A model generated the notes under the pieces. It made no database searches. It saw nothing but the letters and a program-made list of their open reading frames with translations, and was not told the DNA's origin. A DNA stretch of 44,979 nucleotides from Geothrix sp. (GTDB lineage: Bacteria; Acidobacteriota; Holophagae; Holophagales; Holophagaceae), in the NCBI GenBank assembly GCA_025361045.1, contig JANYAZ010000208.1, positions 1 to 44,979 on the forward strand, read 5' to 3'. This document shows, piece by piece, positions 7,621-15,408 of the stretch. The translations under genes were made by a program, and so were the position numbers. Position 1 is the first letter of the stretch, and every line of letters begins with the position of its first letter.

Positions 7621-9117
7621 TCAGACTACGGTGACTTCGATCCAGCGGTCCAGCAGGGTTCCCAGGAGGGCACCCTTATCGAGGAAGGTTTCCATCTCGG
7701 AATCCACGTCCCCATCGGCATCCAGGATGACGTGCAGGCGCTGCTCATCCACCTCGACGGCCAGGTGCCGCACGCCCTGCCTCCGGCGGCGATCCAGGGC
7801 GTCGGCCCCGCGGAGAATGGCCGCCAGCTTGCGCACCACCTGCCGGTGCCAGGGCGCCAGGGCTCGGAAGGCTTCATGTTTCGCATGGTGGGGCGCCTTG
7901 CCCCGATGGAAACGCACCACCTGGGCCAACACATCGATCTCTTCCGGCCAGAAGCCGGACAGGGTCGCGTTCCGGATCAGGTATTCGCCATGCTTGTGAT
8001 GACCCTTCTCCGAGATGGAAAAGCCGATGTCATGCAGCCGGGCCGCGAAGGCCAGCCACTGTCGTTCCGTATCGCCGAGTTCAAAGAAGGGCTGCAGGGA
8101 GGTGAACAATTCATCGGCCAGCCGGGCCACCTGTCGGCTGTGGCCAGGATCGGGGTCGAGGCGTGAGGCCAGCTGTTCGACAGAGGCCCTCCGCCGATCC
8201 GCCAAGGGCGGGATGGCCGCGCCACCATGCTTGAGCGCCTCCCAGATCATGCCCTCGCGCAGCCCCACAGGCAGATGGCGCAGGGGTGGACAACCGAGCC
8301 ATTCCATCAGCGACAGCGCCCAGATGGCGCCGACATGCAGCACTTCGGCTCGCTTGGGGTCCACCCCCACGCGATCCATTCGGTGCTGGGCATCCACGCG
8401 CCAGAGCCTCAGGGTGAAGTCCCGCAGCTGTTCGGCCGTGAAGGCTTGGCCGGCCGAGGCGCCCTTGGCGAGTTCCTCAAGGGTGCCAGAGGTTCCCAAG
8501 ATCAAGGTGGGCTCTGGCAATTCGGAGGGGAGATCCTTGCGGGCCTTCTTGAGGATGCGGCGGATCATCTTCCGCAGGCGCTTGAGGTCGTGGGCCGTGG
8601 GTGGATCGGCCGTCTGGGCTGCATCCGCCAGCCGCTGAAGGCCCCAGGGCAGGGAGATGCTGGCCGCCACCCGACCGCCCTGCACCCAGGTCAGTTCGGT
8701 GCTGCCGCCGCCGATGTCCACCAGGGTCACGGGTTCCGGCGGGAAGGGAATCGCATGGGACACAGCCAGATGGATGAGCCTGGCCTCTTCTTCACCGGAG
8801 ATGACCTGGATCGGGATGCCCAGCTTTTCGGCTTCCATGAGAAAGGCCTGGGCGTTCTTCGCATCGCGCAGGGCCGCAGTCCCGCAGGCCATGAGGGTTT
8901 CGCAGCCGAAATCCCGGATGGTCTTGGCCATCTGCCCAAGGGCATCGAGGCCCGCGCGGAAGGCCTCGGGACCAATCTCGCCCGACTTCGCCTCACCCCG
9001 GGCCAAGCGCACCATGGCCTTGTCCCTTGCCAGCACACGCTGTCCGCCCATGGGGTCGGCTTCCACCACCATCATGTGAATGGAGTTTGAACCGACATCG
9101 ATGGCCGCGATCCGCAT
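7621..9117 (-). CDS. Exopolyphosphatase / pppGpp phosphohydrolase, Ppx-GppA family with HD domain
   Basis: 498 residues. The N-terminal ASKHA phosphatase domain has DVGSNSIHMMVVE at residues 7-19, ACGTAALRDAKN, ISGEEEARLIHL and VDIGGGSTEL. From about residue 310 an HD-type domain follows, with AARLHDIGF and HKHGEYLI. This is the full-length Ppx/GppA layout. The expected role is cytoplasmic hydrolysis of inorganic polyphosphate and/or pppGpp; the family does not separate the two by eye. Length fits Ppx (about 500). The ATG at 9117 faces the deacetylase gene across 53 bases. It is the first gene of a likely two-gene unit with the LeuA-like enzyme. Confidence 0.92.
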   Translation of the reverse strand: MRIAAIDVGSNSIHMMVVEADPMGGQRVLARDKAMVRLARGEAKSGEIGPEAFRAGLDALGQMAKTIRDFGCETLMACGTAALRDAKNAQAFLMEAEKLGIPIQVISGEEEARLIHLAVSHAIPFPPEPVTLVDIGGGSTELTWVQGGRVAASISLPWGLQRLADAAQTADPPTAHDLKRLRKMIRRILKKARKDLPSELPEPTLILGTSGTLEELAKGASAGQAFTAEQLRDFTLRLWRVDAQHRMDRVGVDPKRAEVLHVGAIWALSLMEWLGCPPLRHLPVGLREGMIWEALKHGGAAIPPLADRRRASVEQLASRLDPDPGHSRQVARLADELFTSLQPFFELGDTERQWLAFAARLHDIGFSISEKGHHKHGEYLIRNATLSGFWPEEIDVLAQVVRFHRGKAPHHAKHEAFRALAPWHRQVVRKLAAILRGADALDRRRRQGVRHLAVEVDEQRLHVILDADGDVDSEMETFLDKGALLGTLLDRWIEVTVV

Positions 9118-9170
9118 GGGACGATTGTGGCGAATGCGGCCATCCTTGCGTCAGGAATCTTGGAGGAACC

Positions 9171-10100
9171 TTGCTGAGACATCTGCTGGTCCTGCTGGTG
9201 ACCCTTCCGCTCGCGGCGCAGAAGGTCGCGCTCAGTCTGGACGATGCACCGTTCCTGCGCCCCGCGCCCCGGCTGGCCGCGCCGGCCCAGCACCAGGCCA
9301 TGCTGGCGACCCTCAAGGCTCGGAAGGTGCAGGCCATCCTCTTCACCAATGGCGTGAACGGTGGCGATACACCCGAGGGGCAGGCGATCATCCGAGCCTG
9401 GGGCGAGGCTGGGCACCTCCTGGCCAACCACAGCTACAGTCACTGGGATCTGAACAACGACGAGGTGACCCTGGAGGCCTATGAGGCGGATGCGCTGAAG
9501 GGCGAGGCCCTGATCCGGCACCTTCCAGGCTTCACGAAGCGGTATCGCTATCCCTTTCTCCGGGCCGGGACCACCCAGGCCAAGCGGGATGGCTTCTACG
9601 CCTTCCTGACCGCGCGGGGTGATGCCATCGGCCATGTCAGCATCGACACCGCCGACTGGCTCCTGGATGAGCGCCTGCGGAAACGCCTGGAGAAAGAACC
9701 AGGGGCGGACCTGGCACCCTACCGCGACCTCTACCTGAAGCACCTCTGGGCCTGCGCCCGGTTCTATGATGCCTGGAGCCGCGAGGTCTTCGGCCGGGAG
9801 ATCCCCCACGTCATCCTCATGCACAGCCGCCTGCTGAATGGCCTCTTTCTGGGCAACGTCATCGACTTCTTTCGAACCAAGGGCTGGACCTGGATCGGGC
9901 CCGGCGAAGCCTTCAAGGATCCCGTCTATGCGCTCATGCCGAAGAACCTGCCGGGCGGGGAGGCCCTTGCCGAGGCCGTCTCCGCCGAACGTGGCCAGCA
10001 AGGGTTCGTGAAGGCCTGGCGTGCCAAAGCCACCGACCCGGATGACCTGTTGTTCTCCGAACGCCGCCTCGTGGAGCGGTTGGACCAGCTGGGGTTGTAG
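9171..10100 (+). CDS. Secreted polysaccharide deacetylase (NodB/CE4 fold)
   Basis: 309 residues. The start is TTG at 9171, chosen because GGAGGA precedes it at ideal spacing and the next residues form a signal peptide (MLRHLLVLLVTLPLAAQ). NodB-fold motifs: SLDDAP in place of the usual TFDDGP, with both Asp present; metal-binding ANHSYSH; RYPFLRAG; and ILMHSR near the end. It should remove N- or O-acetyl groups from a cell-wall or surface polysaccharide in the periplasm; the substrate is unknown. It is divergent from ppx, and the BlaI promoter follows 17 bases after the stop. No terminator is visible between it and blaI. Confidence 0.85.
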   Translation: MLRHLLVLLVTLPLAAQKVALSLDDAPFLRPAPRLAAPAQHQAMLATLKARKVQAILFTNGVNGGDTPEGQAIIRAWGEAGHLLANHSYSHWDLNNDEVTLEAYEADALKGEALIRHLPGFTKRYRYPFLRAGTTQAKRDGFYAFLTARGDAIGHVSIDTADWLLDERLRKRLEKEPGADLAPYRDLYLKHLWACARFYDAWSREVFGREIPHVILMHSRLLNGLFLGNVIDFFRTKGWTWIGPGEAFKDPVYALMPKNLPGGEALAEAVSAERGQQGFVKAWRAKATDPDDLLFSERRLVERLDQLGL

Positions 10101-10116
10101 GCAGGGTCAAAAAAGT

Positions 10117-10160
10117 ACGAATCAATTCGTTGACAACATACGAATCAATTCGTATGTTGT
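10117..10160 (+). promoter_or_regulatory. Sigma-70-type promoter overlapping two palindromic operators for the BlaI-like repressor
   Basis: TTGACA (10130-10135), 17 bases, then TATGTT (10153-10158) gives a strong promoter 24 bases before the blaI start. Operator 1 is ACGAATCAATTCGT at 10117-10130. Operator 2, at 10133-10160, is a perfect palindrome with 13-base arms around CA; its core is TACGAATCAATTCGTA. It covers the spacer and the -10 box. The shared core and its position suggest autorepression by the adjacent BlaI-type protein. Confidence 0.85.
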
Positions 10161-10182
10161 CTTCAGACCCACTGGAGGCCCC

Positions 10183-10569
10183 ATGTCCGCCGCGCCCATC
10201 CGCCCCTCTGATGGTGAGCTCGCCATCCTGCGGGTGCTCTGGACGCAGGGCGCTTCGACTGTGCGGGAGGTGCACACCGAGCTGTCGAAGGACCGGGACA
10301 TGGGCTACACCACCGTGCTGAAGCTCATGCAGATCATGGTGGAGAAGGGTCTGGTGGCTCGAGACGAACGCGCGCGTTCTCATAGCTACCGACCCCTCCA
10401 GGGAGAAACTGAAACCCAGCGCTGCCTCTTGAAGGAGCTCCTGCACAAGGCCTTCGCGGGCAGTCGCCGGGACCTGGTCCTCCAGGCCCTCGAAACGGAG
10501 CCCGCCTCCGCCGAGGACCTGGAGGACATTCGCCAGCTGCTCATCGATGCGAAGGCGAGGAACCGATGA
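10183..10569 (+). CDS. BlaI/MecI-family transcriptional repressor
   Basis: 128 residues. The N-terminal winged helix spans about residues 8-75 (ELAILRVLWTQGASTVREV, GYTTVLKLMQIMVEKGLV) and is followed by a short dimerisation segment, the normal length and shape of BlaI/MecI. The ATG at 10183 has GGAGG eight bases upstream. The stop overlaps the start of the M56 peptidase gene (ATGA, 10566-10569), so the repressor and its presumed membrane protease partner are translationally coupled, as in blaR1-blaI/mecR1-mecI modules. No beta-lactamase gene is nearby, so the regulated target is unknown apart from the operon itself. Confidence 0.93.
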   Translation: MSAAPIRPSDGELAILRVLWTQGASTVREVHTELSKDRDMGYTTVLKLMQIMVEKGLVARDERARSHSYRPLQGETETQRCLLKELLHKAFAGSRRDLVLQALETEPASAEDLEDIRQLLIDAKARNR

Positions 10570-11882
10570 ATGATTTGGCCTCCATTTCCCTCCTCCGGGC
10601 CATGGGCTGGACGCTGCTCCACAGCCTTTGGCAAGGCGCGTTGCTGGCCTTGCTGGCGGTCGTCGCGCTGCGTCTGGCCAGGCAGCGCTCGGCGGAACTC
10701 CGCTATGCCATGGCCACTGGAACCCTCACTCTGCTGGTGCTCTCCTTCGTGGGGACCCTGGTCTGGATTTCGGGCGGCGGCGATCCGCTACCTGGGGCCG
10801 ATATCGTGCTGATCGTCCCCGTGGGTGAAGGACGTGGCCTTTCCGGGTGGCTTCCCTCCTTGCGCACCGCCTTGGGGCCCTGGATCCCCTGGCTGTTCCT
10901 GGCCTGGATCCTGGGCTTCACCTTGCGTGTCCTGCAGTTGGGGAGGGCCATGACCTGGCTCTATGGGCCCTGCCTCGACAGCTTCCGGCCGCCGCCTGCT
11001 GAATGGCTGGCGCGCTTCGAGGCGTTGAAGGCCCGCAGCCAGGTTCGATTCCCGGTGCGCCTGGGACTTTCCGACCAGGTGGATTCCCTCGTGGTGCTGG
11101 GTTGGCTCAAGCCCGCGGTGCTCGTTCCGGCCGCGGCCCTGATGGCCCTGTCTCCTGAAGGCCTGGAAGCGCTGTTGGCCCACGAATTGGCTCATGTCCG
11201 ACGCAGCGACTTCCTTGCGAATGTCCTCCAGTCCTTCGCCGAAGCACTGCTGTTCTACCACCCCGCTGTCTGGTGGCTCTCCCGGCGCATCCGCCAGGAG
11301 CGCGAGCACTGCTGTGATGATGCGGCCGTGCAGGCCTGCGGCGATTCGATCCTCTACGCCTCCGCCCTCGCCGGGCTGGAGGAACTCCGAAGCCAACCCA
11401 CGCTCGTTCCCGACCTGGCCCCCGCGGCCAGTGGAGGTCGTCTCATGTCCCGCATTCAACGCATCCTTCGTCCCCGTGCTGCCCATGATTCCGTGGCGCC
11501 ACTGGTGGCCATGGCGCCCGCGCTTCTGTTGGTAGCGGCCCTTGGCATCGCCACCCTGTCCGCTGCCACGGCACCGAAACCTGCTGCGGCAGCGGGTGAG
11601 CCGGTGGAGATGTCCTTTTCGCAAATCAAGATCAAGTATCAGCCGGAAGCGCCCGCCTATCCCCCCGAAGCCAAGGCCCAGCGCATTCAAGGCACCGTGG
11701 TGGTCGTCCTCACCCTCGACATTGACGGCAACGTGACCGATGCCGCGGCCGAGTCAGGCCCTGATGAACTCCGAGCCTGTGCCGTGGAGTATGCGCGGGA
11801 CTGGGAATTCGAGCCCGCCGAAGTGAATGGAAAGCCTGTTGAAGCTCGCTTCAGACTCACCATGCCCTTCCGTTTGAGGTAG
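10566..11882 (+). CDS. M56 (BlaR1-type) membrane metallopeptidase with C-terminal TonB domain
   Basis: 438 residues. Hydrophobic segments occur near residues 15-35, 45-65 and 105-125, and another just after about 310. The zinc protease motif is HELAH at residues 206-210 with the downstream EREHCCDD at 245-252, as in M56 peptidases. The C-terminal part, after a Pro/Ala-rich stretch, is a TonB-like domain of about 90 residues (YPPEAKAQRIQGTVVVVLTL, WEFEPAEVNGKPVEARF). The penicillin-binding sensor domain of BlaR1 is absent. By family logic the protease would cleave the BlaI-like repressor when a periplasmic signal is sensed. The TonB domain may be the sensing or partner-binding part; that is inference. 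Confidence 0.9.
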   Translation: MNDLASISLLRAMGWTLLHSLWQGALLALLAVVALRLARQRSAELRYAMATGTLTLLVLSFVGTLVWISGGGDPLPGADIVLIVPVGEGRGLSGWLPSLRTALGPWIPWLFLAWILGFTLRVLQLGRAMTWLYGPCLDSFRPPPAEWLARFEALKARSQVRFPVRLGLSDQVDSLVVLGWLKPAVLVPAAALMALSPEGLEALLAHELAHVRRSDFLANVLQSFAEALLFYHPAVWWLSRRIRQEREHCCDDAAVQACGDSILYASALAGLEELRSQPTLVPDLAPAASGGRLMSRIQRILRPRAAHDSVAPLVAMAPALLLVAALGIATLSAATAPKPAAAAGEPVEMSFSQIKIKYQPEAPAYPPEAKAQRIQGTVVVVLTLDIDGNVTDAAAESGPDELRACAVEYARDWEFEPAEVNGKPVEARFRLTMPFRLR

Positions 11883-11996
11883 GTCGATGCATGTGCTGCG
11901 GGCGATGAAGGTCGCCGCCTGCAGTCGCATTTGAGCCTGAAACGCAGGCATCGTCGAGCTTCGCCGCGATGCCATTCGATGCCATTGAGGTCGCCC

Positions 11997-13106
11997 GTGA
12001 GTGGTTGGAGATACCCCCTTGTCTTGATGCTGGTGCTGACGGTCGGTTGCGTCAAACGTCCGGCCGACACCTGGCCGCTGCGATTGAACGCGGCCCTGGC
12101 CGGACGCACAGCATCGGTGCCGGACCCCGAGCGCGCTGAATATGAATCGGGATTCAAGGATGGCGCGGCCATGGTCCACCAGGCTTTGAAGGCTGGCATG
12201 CGGCCCTTTAAACCCGTTCTGGATCTTCCGCTGCCTCCGCCCCGTTGGAAGGGGCCCATCCCCGAAGGCGTGGCATTGGACCCCTTCTCGCCCCGGCCCG
12301 AAGTCGACACGGAAACGGGCCTCCTCCTGTATCCGGCCAGTGCCGCGACCAGCAGCGCCTTCGCGCGAGGGCAGGTGGATGGGTTCAGCTGGGCCCTGTC
12401 GGCCATCGGCCAGAGCCTGGTGCGGCCGGTGTTGGACGTGATTCCTCCAGCGCACTGGGAACCCTTCATCCGGCCCCTGGATGGACAGGATCTCGATGCC
12501 GGCAAGAAGGCAGTTCGCCTTCTGTGGGCCCCGGGGCACCTGGCCTGGGCCCGAAAAGAGCGGGGGTTCCCCGGTCAGCGCACCTGGCGCGCCTGGGATG
12601 ATTCAGCTGCCCCCGGTTGGATCGGCCTCACCGAACAAGCCCTGTGGGTGGAATCTCGGGGAGGCCTGGCGGTGGCCATGGACTTGGAGTTTGGAGGCAT
12701 CCTTCGGGTTCAGCCCGCCGTTCATCACGATCCCCCGCCGCTCGAACGGACGCTGGAGAGCTACCGGGAAGAGGTCCGCCGCGAGTTCAAGGATCCCGAA
12801 TTCCAACGCGCCCTGGCGGATCTGCGGAAGGCCGCCGAATCCGGGAAGGTCGACGACCTGCTGGCAGTGGCCAAGCGGCTTAGCGGCATGGGCGATGAGG
12901 CTGAGCGGGAAGCCTACACCTGGTTTCTGAAGGCCGCGGAAAAGGGGAGTCCGGAGGGCATGTTGCGGGTGGGTGTTTCTCTCTTCCACGGGCAATCCGT
13001 CGCCGGGGACAAGGTGGCGTCCAGAACCTGGCTGGAACGGGCCTCCCGGGCCGGGCAACCGGAGGCTCCCGAGGTCCTGAAGACGCTGTTTCAGACTGCG
13101 GAGTAG
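11997..13106 (+). CDS. Putative lipoprotein with C-terminal Sel1-like repeats
   Basis: 369 residues from a GTG start at 11997, chosen because GAGG precedes it and a lipoprotein signal follows directly (hydrophobic LVLMLVLTVGC, with Cys about residue 19). Longer versions from TTG 11931 or ATG 11979 add basic residues without a ribosome site. The middle (about residues 25-260) is not recognised. From about residue 280 there are helical Sel1/TPR-like units (LAVAKRLSGMGDEAERE, AYTWFLKAAEKGSPEGMLRV, ASRTWLERASRAGQPEA). Such repeats bind partner proteins. It probably sits in the inner or outer membrane facing the periplasm. No specific function can be assigned. Confidence 0.75.
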   Translation: MSGWRYPLVLMLVLTVGCVKRPADTWPLRLNAALAGRTASVPDPERAEYESGFKDGAAMVHQALKAGMRPFKPVLDLPLPPPRWKGPIPEGVALDPFSPRPEVDTETGLLLYPASAATSSAFARGQVDGFSWALSAIGQSLVRPVLDVIPPAHWEPFIRPLDGQDLDAGKKAVRLLWAPGHLAWARKERGFPGQRTWRAWDDSAAPGWIGLTEQALWVESRGGLAVAMDLEFGGILRVQPAVHHDPPPLERTLESYREEVRREFKDPEFQRALADLRKAAESGKVDDLLAVAKRLSGMGDEAEREAYTWFLKAAEKGSPEGMLRVGVSLFHGQSVAGDKVASRTWLERASRAGQPEAPEVLKTLFQTAE

Positions 13107-13210
13107 CCCGAAACCCTAGGGATTCCGCCATGGATGAACCTGACCTCTGGTAACCGTTGCATCCGCCCCGGAGGCCCGGCCATGCTCGATCCACATTCCG
13201 AGGTGATCCC

Positions 13211-14425
13211 ATGGCTTTGACGGTGGATGGCATTTTTTCACTCATGCCCGAGCTCTTCCTGCCCGAGAAGGCCCAGGGACTGACGGTCTCGGTCTATTAC
13301 CAAGTCACCGGCGAGGGCGGTGGGGATTACACCTGCCTCATCGAGAACGGGGCTTTTTCCCTGAAGCGGGAAGCCAAACCGGACGCCACTTCCGTGGTGA
13401 CCATCGGCAGCGAGGACTGGATCGCCCTGAACGAAGGCAAGCTCGATCCCATGCAAGCCTTCATGACCGGCAAACTCAAGGGCACCGGCGACCTCGGCCT
13501 GCTCCAGAAATTCCCCAAGTTCTTCAAGAAGCCGCAGAAACAGGGCGGGCCGGTGAAGCCCTTGAAAGAACTGGTCGCAGCGCGGCTGGCGCTGGTTGGC
13601 ACGGGCCTCAAGGTGACGGTGGGGGGCGAAAGCTGGGGCGCGGGCGCGGAAGTGGCTGGGGATGAAGCCGCTGTGCGCGGCCTTGTGTGTGGCATTTCCG
13701 ATCCGGGTCCAGCGCTTCTTGGCGGTCAGATCCGGTTCTCTGGTGACATGGCCCTGCTGCGCGGGGCCTGTAAGACCTGGTCCGCCGAACCCGAGATCAG
13801 CTTCCCCGACACCCCTGGTGGCAAGGCCCTGGCGACCCTGCGGAAGCGCTACAAGGGCGGCGCCAGCGGTACGCTGGAAGTGAAGGTGGACGGCGTGCCC
13901 TACCGCCTGGACTTCAGCCCGGAGGGTCTCTCCGTGCGACCCGGTGAGGTTGAAGGCGGCGCGGCCCTTGGCATTTCCGACGCGGACTTCGCGGCCCTCA
14001 ATGCGGGCAAGCTGAACCTGGTGGCGGCCCTGCTGGGCGGCGCCATCACCGTGAAGGGCGACATGAGCCAAGTGGCTGCCTACACCGCCTACTTCGATGC
14101 GGACGTGAACCCGGCCCAGGGTCTTTTGGAATCCATGCCCGAGCGCTTCAATGCCGAGAAGGCTGGGGACCTGGAAGCCTTGGTGGGCTACCAGATCGAT
14201 GACATGGGCTACACCCTGCTGATCCGCAATGGCGCCTGCATGGTCTTCCCCCGGCTGCTCAAACCCTGCGATACTCTTCTGAAGGCGAAGGCTGATGACT
14301 TCGTCGCCATGAGCACCGGAACGCTGAACGCCCAGGAGGCTTTCATGACCGGCAAGATCCAGATCGAGGGTGATCCCCTGCTCATGCAGAAGGTGGCGAA
14401 GTCGTTCCGCCGGCCGGAGGCCTAG
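13211..14425 (+). CDS. Protein with repeated SCP2-like (sterol carrier) units
   Basis: 404 residues, no signal peptide. Unit 1 (about 8-105) and the last unit (about 308-404) are clear SCP2-type lipid-binding domains: a LMPELF or SMPERF start, a beta-strand core, and the hallmark DWIALNEGKLDPMQAFMTGK or DFVAMSTGTLNAQEAFMTGK. A third clear unit (about 205-295) has DFAALNAGKLNLVAALLGG. Between units 1 and 3, residues about 115-190 look like a worn copy ending in LLGGQIRFSGDMALLRG. SCP2 domains bind acyl chains or sterol-like lipids in the cytoplasm. GAGGTG lies upstream of the ATG at 13211. Function in this arrangement is unknown. Confidence 0.8.
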   Translation: MALTVDGIFSLMPELFLPEKAQGLTVSVYYQVTGEGGGDYTCLIENGAFSLKREAKPDATSVVTIGSEDWIALNEGKLDPMQAFMTGKLKGTGDLGLLQKFPKFFKKPQKQGGPVKPLKELVAARLALVGTGLKVTVGGESWGAGAEVAGDEAAVRGLVCGISDPGPALLGGQIRFSGDMALLRGACKTWSAEPEISFPDTPGGKALATLRKRYKGGASGTLEVKVDGVPYRLDFSPEGLSVRPGEVEGGAALGISDADFAALNAGKLNLVAALLGGAITVKGDMSQVAAYTAYFDADVNPAQGLLESMPERFNAEKAGDLEALVGYQIDDMGYTLLIRNGACMVFPRLLKPCDTLLKAKADDFVAMSTGTLNAQEAFMTGKIQIEGDPLLMQKVAKSFRRPEA

Positions 14426-14431
14426 CGTCCC

Positions 14432-14638
14432 GTGTCCAGAGTCACTTCACGCAAGCCTCCACCGCACCCGGAAAATCACCGGGGCCAGAGTGTGGTGCGT
14501 GCGATGAAGGCCATCCCAGTCATGCACCGATCCGAGACCAGCAAGGATGAGCCGGCCTCCGCAGGGCGAGCCCTGGTTTGTTTGGGCCGCTGCGGGCACT
14601 GCGACGTGCATCCCTGTCAGCTGCACGCGACCATCTAG
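14432..14638 (+). CDS. Possible small Cys-rich hypothetical protein
   Basis: 68 codons from GTG 14432, directly after the SCP2 gene; an internal ATG at 14504 would give 44 residues. The tail CLGRCGHCDVHPCQLH has four cysteines and two histidines and could bind a metal. There is no good ribosome site, and base composition is not decisive. It fills most of the 224-base gap between two convergent genes, in which nothing else is recognised. It may not be real. Confidence 0.25.
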   Translation: MSRVTSRKPPPHPENHRGQSVVRAMKAIPVMHRSETSKDEPASAGRALVCLGRCGHCDVHPCQLHATI

Positions 14639-14649
14639 CTCGCCTGTCC

Positions 14650-15408
14650 TCAGGCCCCTTCCCACAGTTCTCGAAGCCGCTGGTAGCCGGCCCGGCTCAC
14701 GGGTAGGCGGGTGCCGTCCCTGAGAATGGCATCCCGGTGCTCCTTGGAGTCTTGTTCCACCCGGACCAGGCGGTCGAGGTTCAGGATGTAACTGCGGTGA
14801 ATGCGGATAAAACGGTTTGCATCGAGCTGGGTCTCCAGGCTGGCCAAAGTCTGCTGCTTGAGCAGGTTCTTGCCTTCGGTGCGCAGCAGCACGTAATCGT
14901 CCTGAGCCTGCACCCAGTCCAGGCGATCAAGATGAACCACCGTGACTTTGGGGCCGTCCTTCACCACGATGCGTTCCAGGGGTTTCCCCAGCCGGGCGAA
15001 GCTGGCCAGTTCGGCGGCGGCTGTCGATGGCGGGGCCAGTGGCTGGGCAGACTGCAGGGCCCGCGCCTTGGCAAGGGCGGCGTCGAAGCGCTCCTTTGAA
15101 AAGGGTTTTAGCAGGTAGTCCACCGCATGGGCCTCGAAGGCTCGCAGGGCATGCTGGTCATAGGCCGTGACGAACACCACGGCGGGACGCTTGCCTTCGG
15201 CCTCCAGCAGCTCCAGCACTTCGAATCCATCCAGCTTGGGCATCTGGATGTCCAGGAAGATGAGGTCCGGCTGGTGCTGCGCTGCGGCCTTGATGGCCTC
15301 GAAGCCATTGGCGCATTCCGCCGCCACCTCCACGTCTGGATGGGCCGCCAGATGCTCGCGCACGATGGCGCGGGCCAAGTCCTCGTCGTCGATGATCAGC
15401 GCTTTCAT
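14650..15408 (-). CDS. LytTR-family response regulator
   Basis: 252 residues. Receiver domain 1-120: acidic pair D7-D8, phospho-acceptor D53 in LIFLDIQMPK, conserved Thr in FVTAYD and Lys in DYLLKPF. The LytTR DNA-binding domain covers about 145-250 (DWVQAQDDYVLL, RFIRIHRSYILNL). These regulators bind paired short repeats near target promoters. Its start overlaps the end of the LytS-type kinase gene by four bases (ATGA), so it is the last gene of a five-gene overlapping unit and the clear partner of that kinase. Confidence 0.95.
   Translation of the reverse strand: MKALIIDDEDLARAIVREHLAAHPDVEVAAECANGFEAIKAAAQHQPDLIFLDIQMPKLDGFEVLELLEAEGKRPAVVFVTAYDQHALRAFEAHAVDYLLKPFSKERFDAALAKARALQSAQPLAPPSTAAAELASFARLGKPLERIVVKDGPKVTVVHLDRLDWVQAQDDYVLLRTEGKNLLKQQTLASLETQLDANRFIRIHRSYILNLDRLVRVEQDSKEHRDAILRDGTRLPVSRAGYQRLRELWEGA

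Noticed and set aside
10183-11882. Beta-lactam resistance module
   Set aside because: The M56 protein lacks the penicillin-binding sensor domain and no beta-lactamase or PBP gene is nearby; only the regulator/protease pair is shared.
14447-14665. 72-codon minus-strand frame beside the LytTR gene
   Set aside because: It overlaps the 3' end of the regulator gene, has no ribosome site and no recognisable domain.
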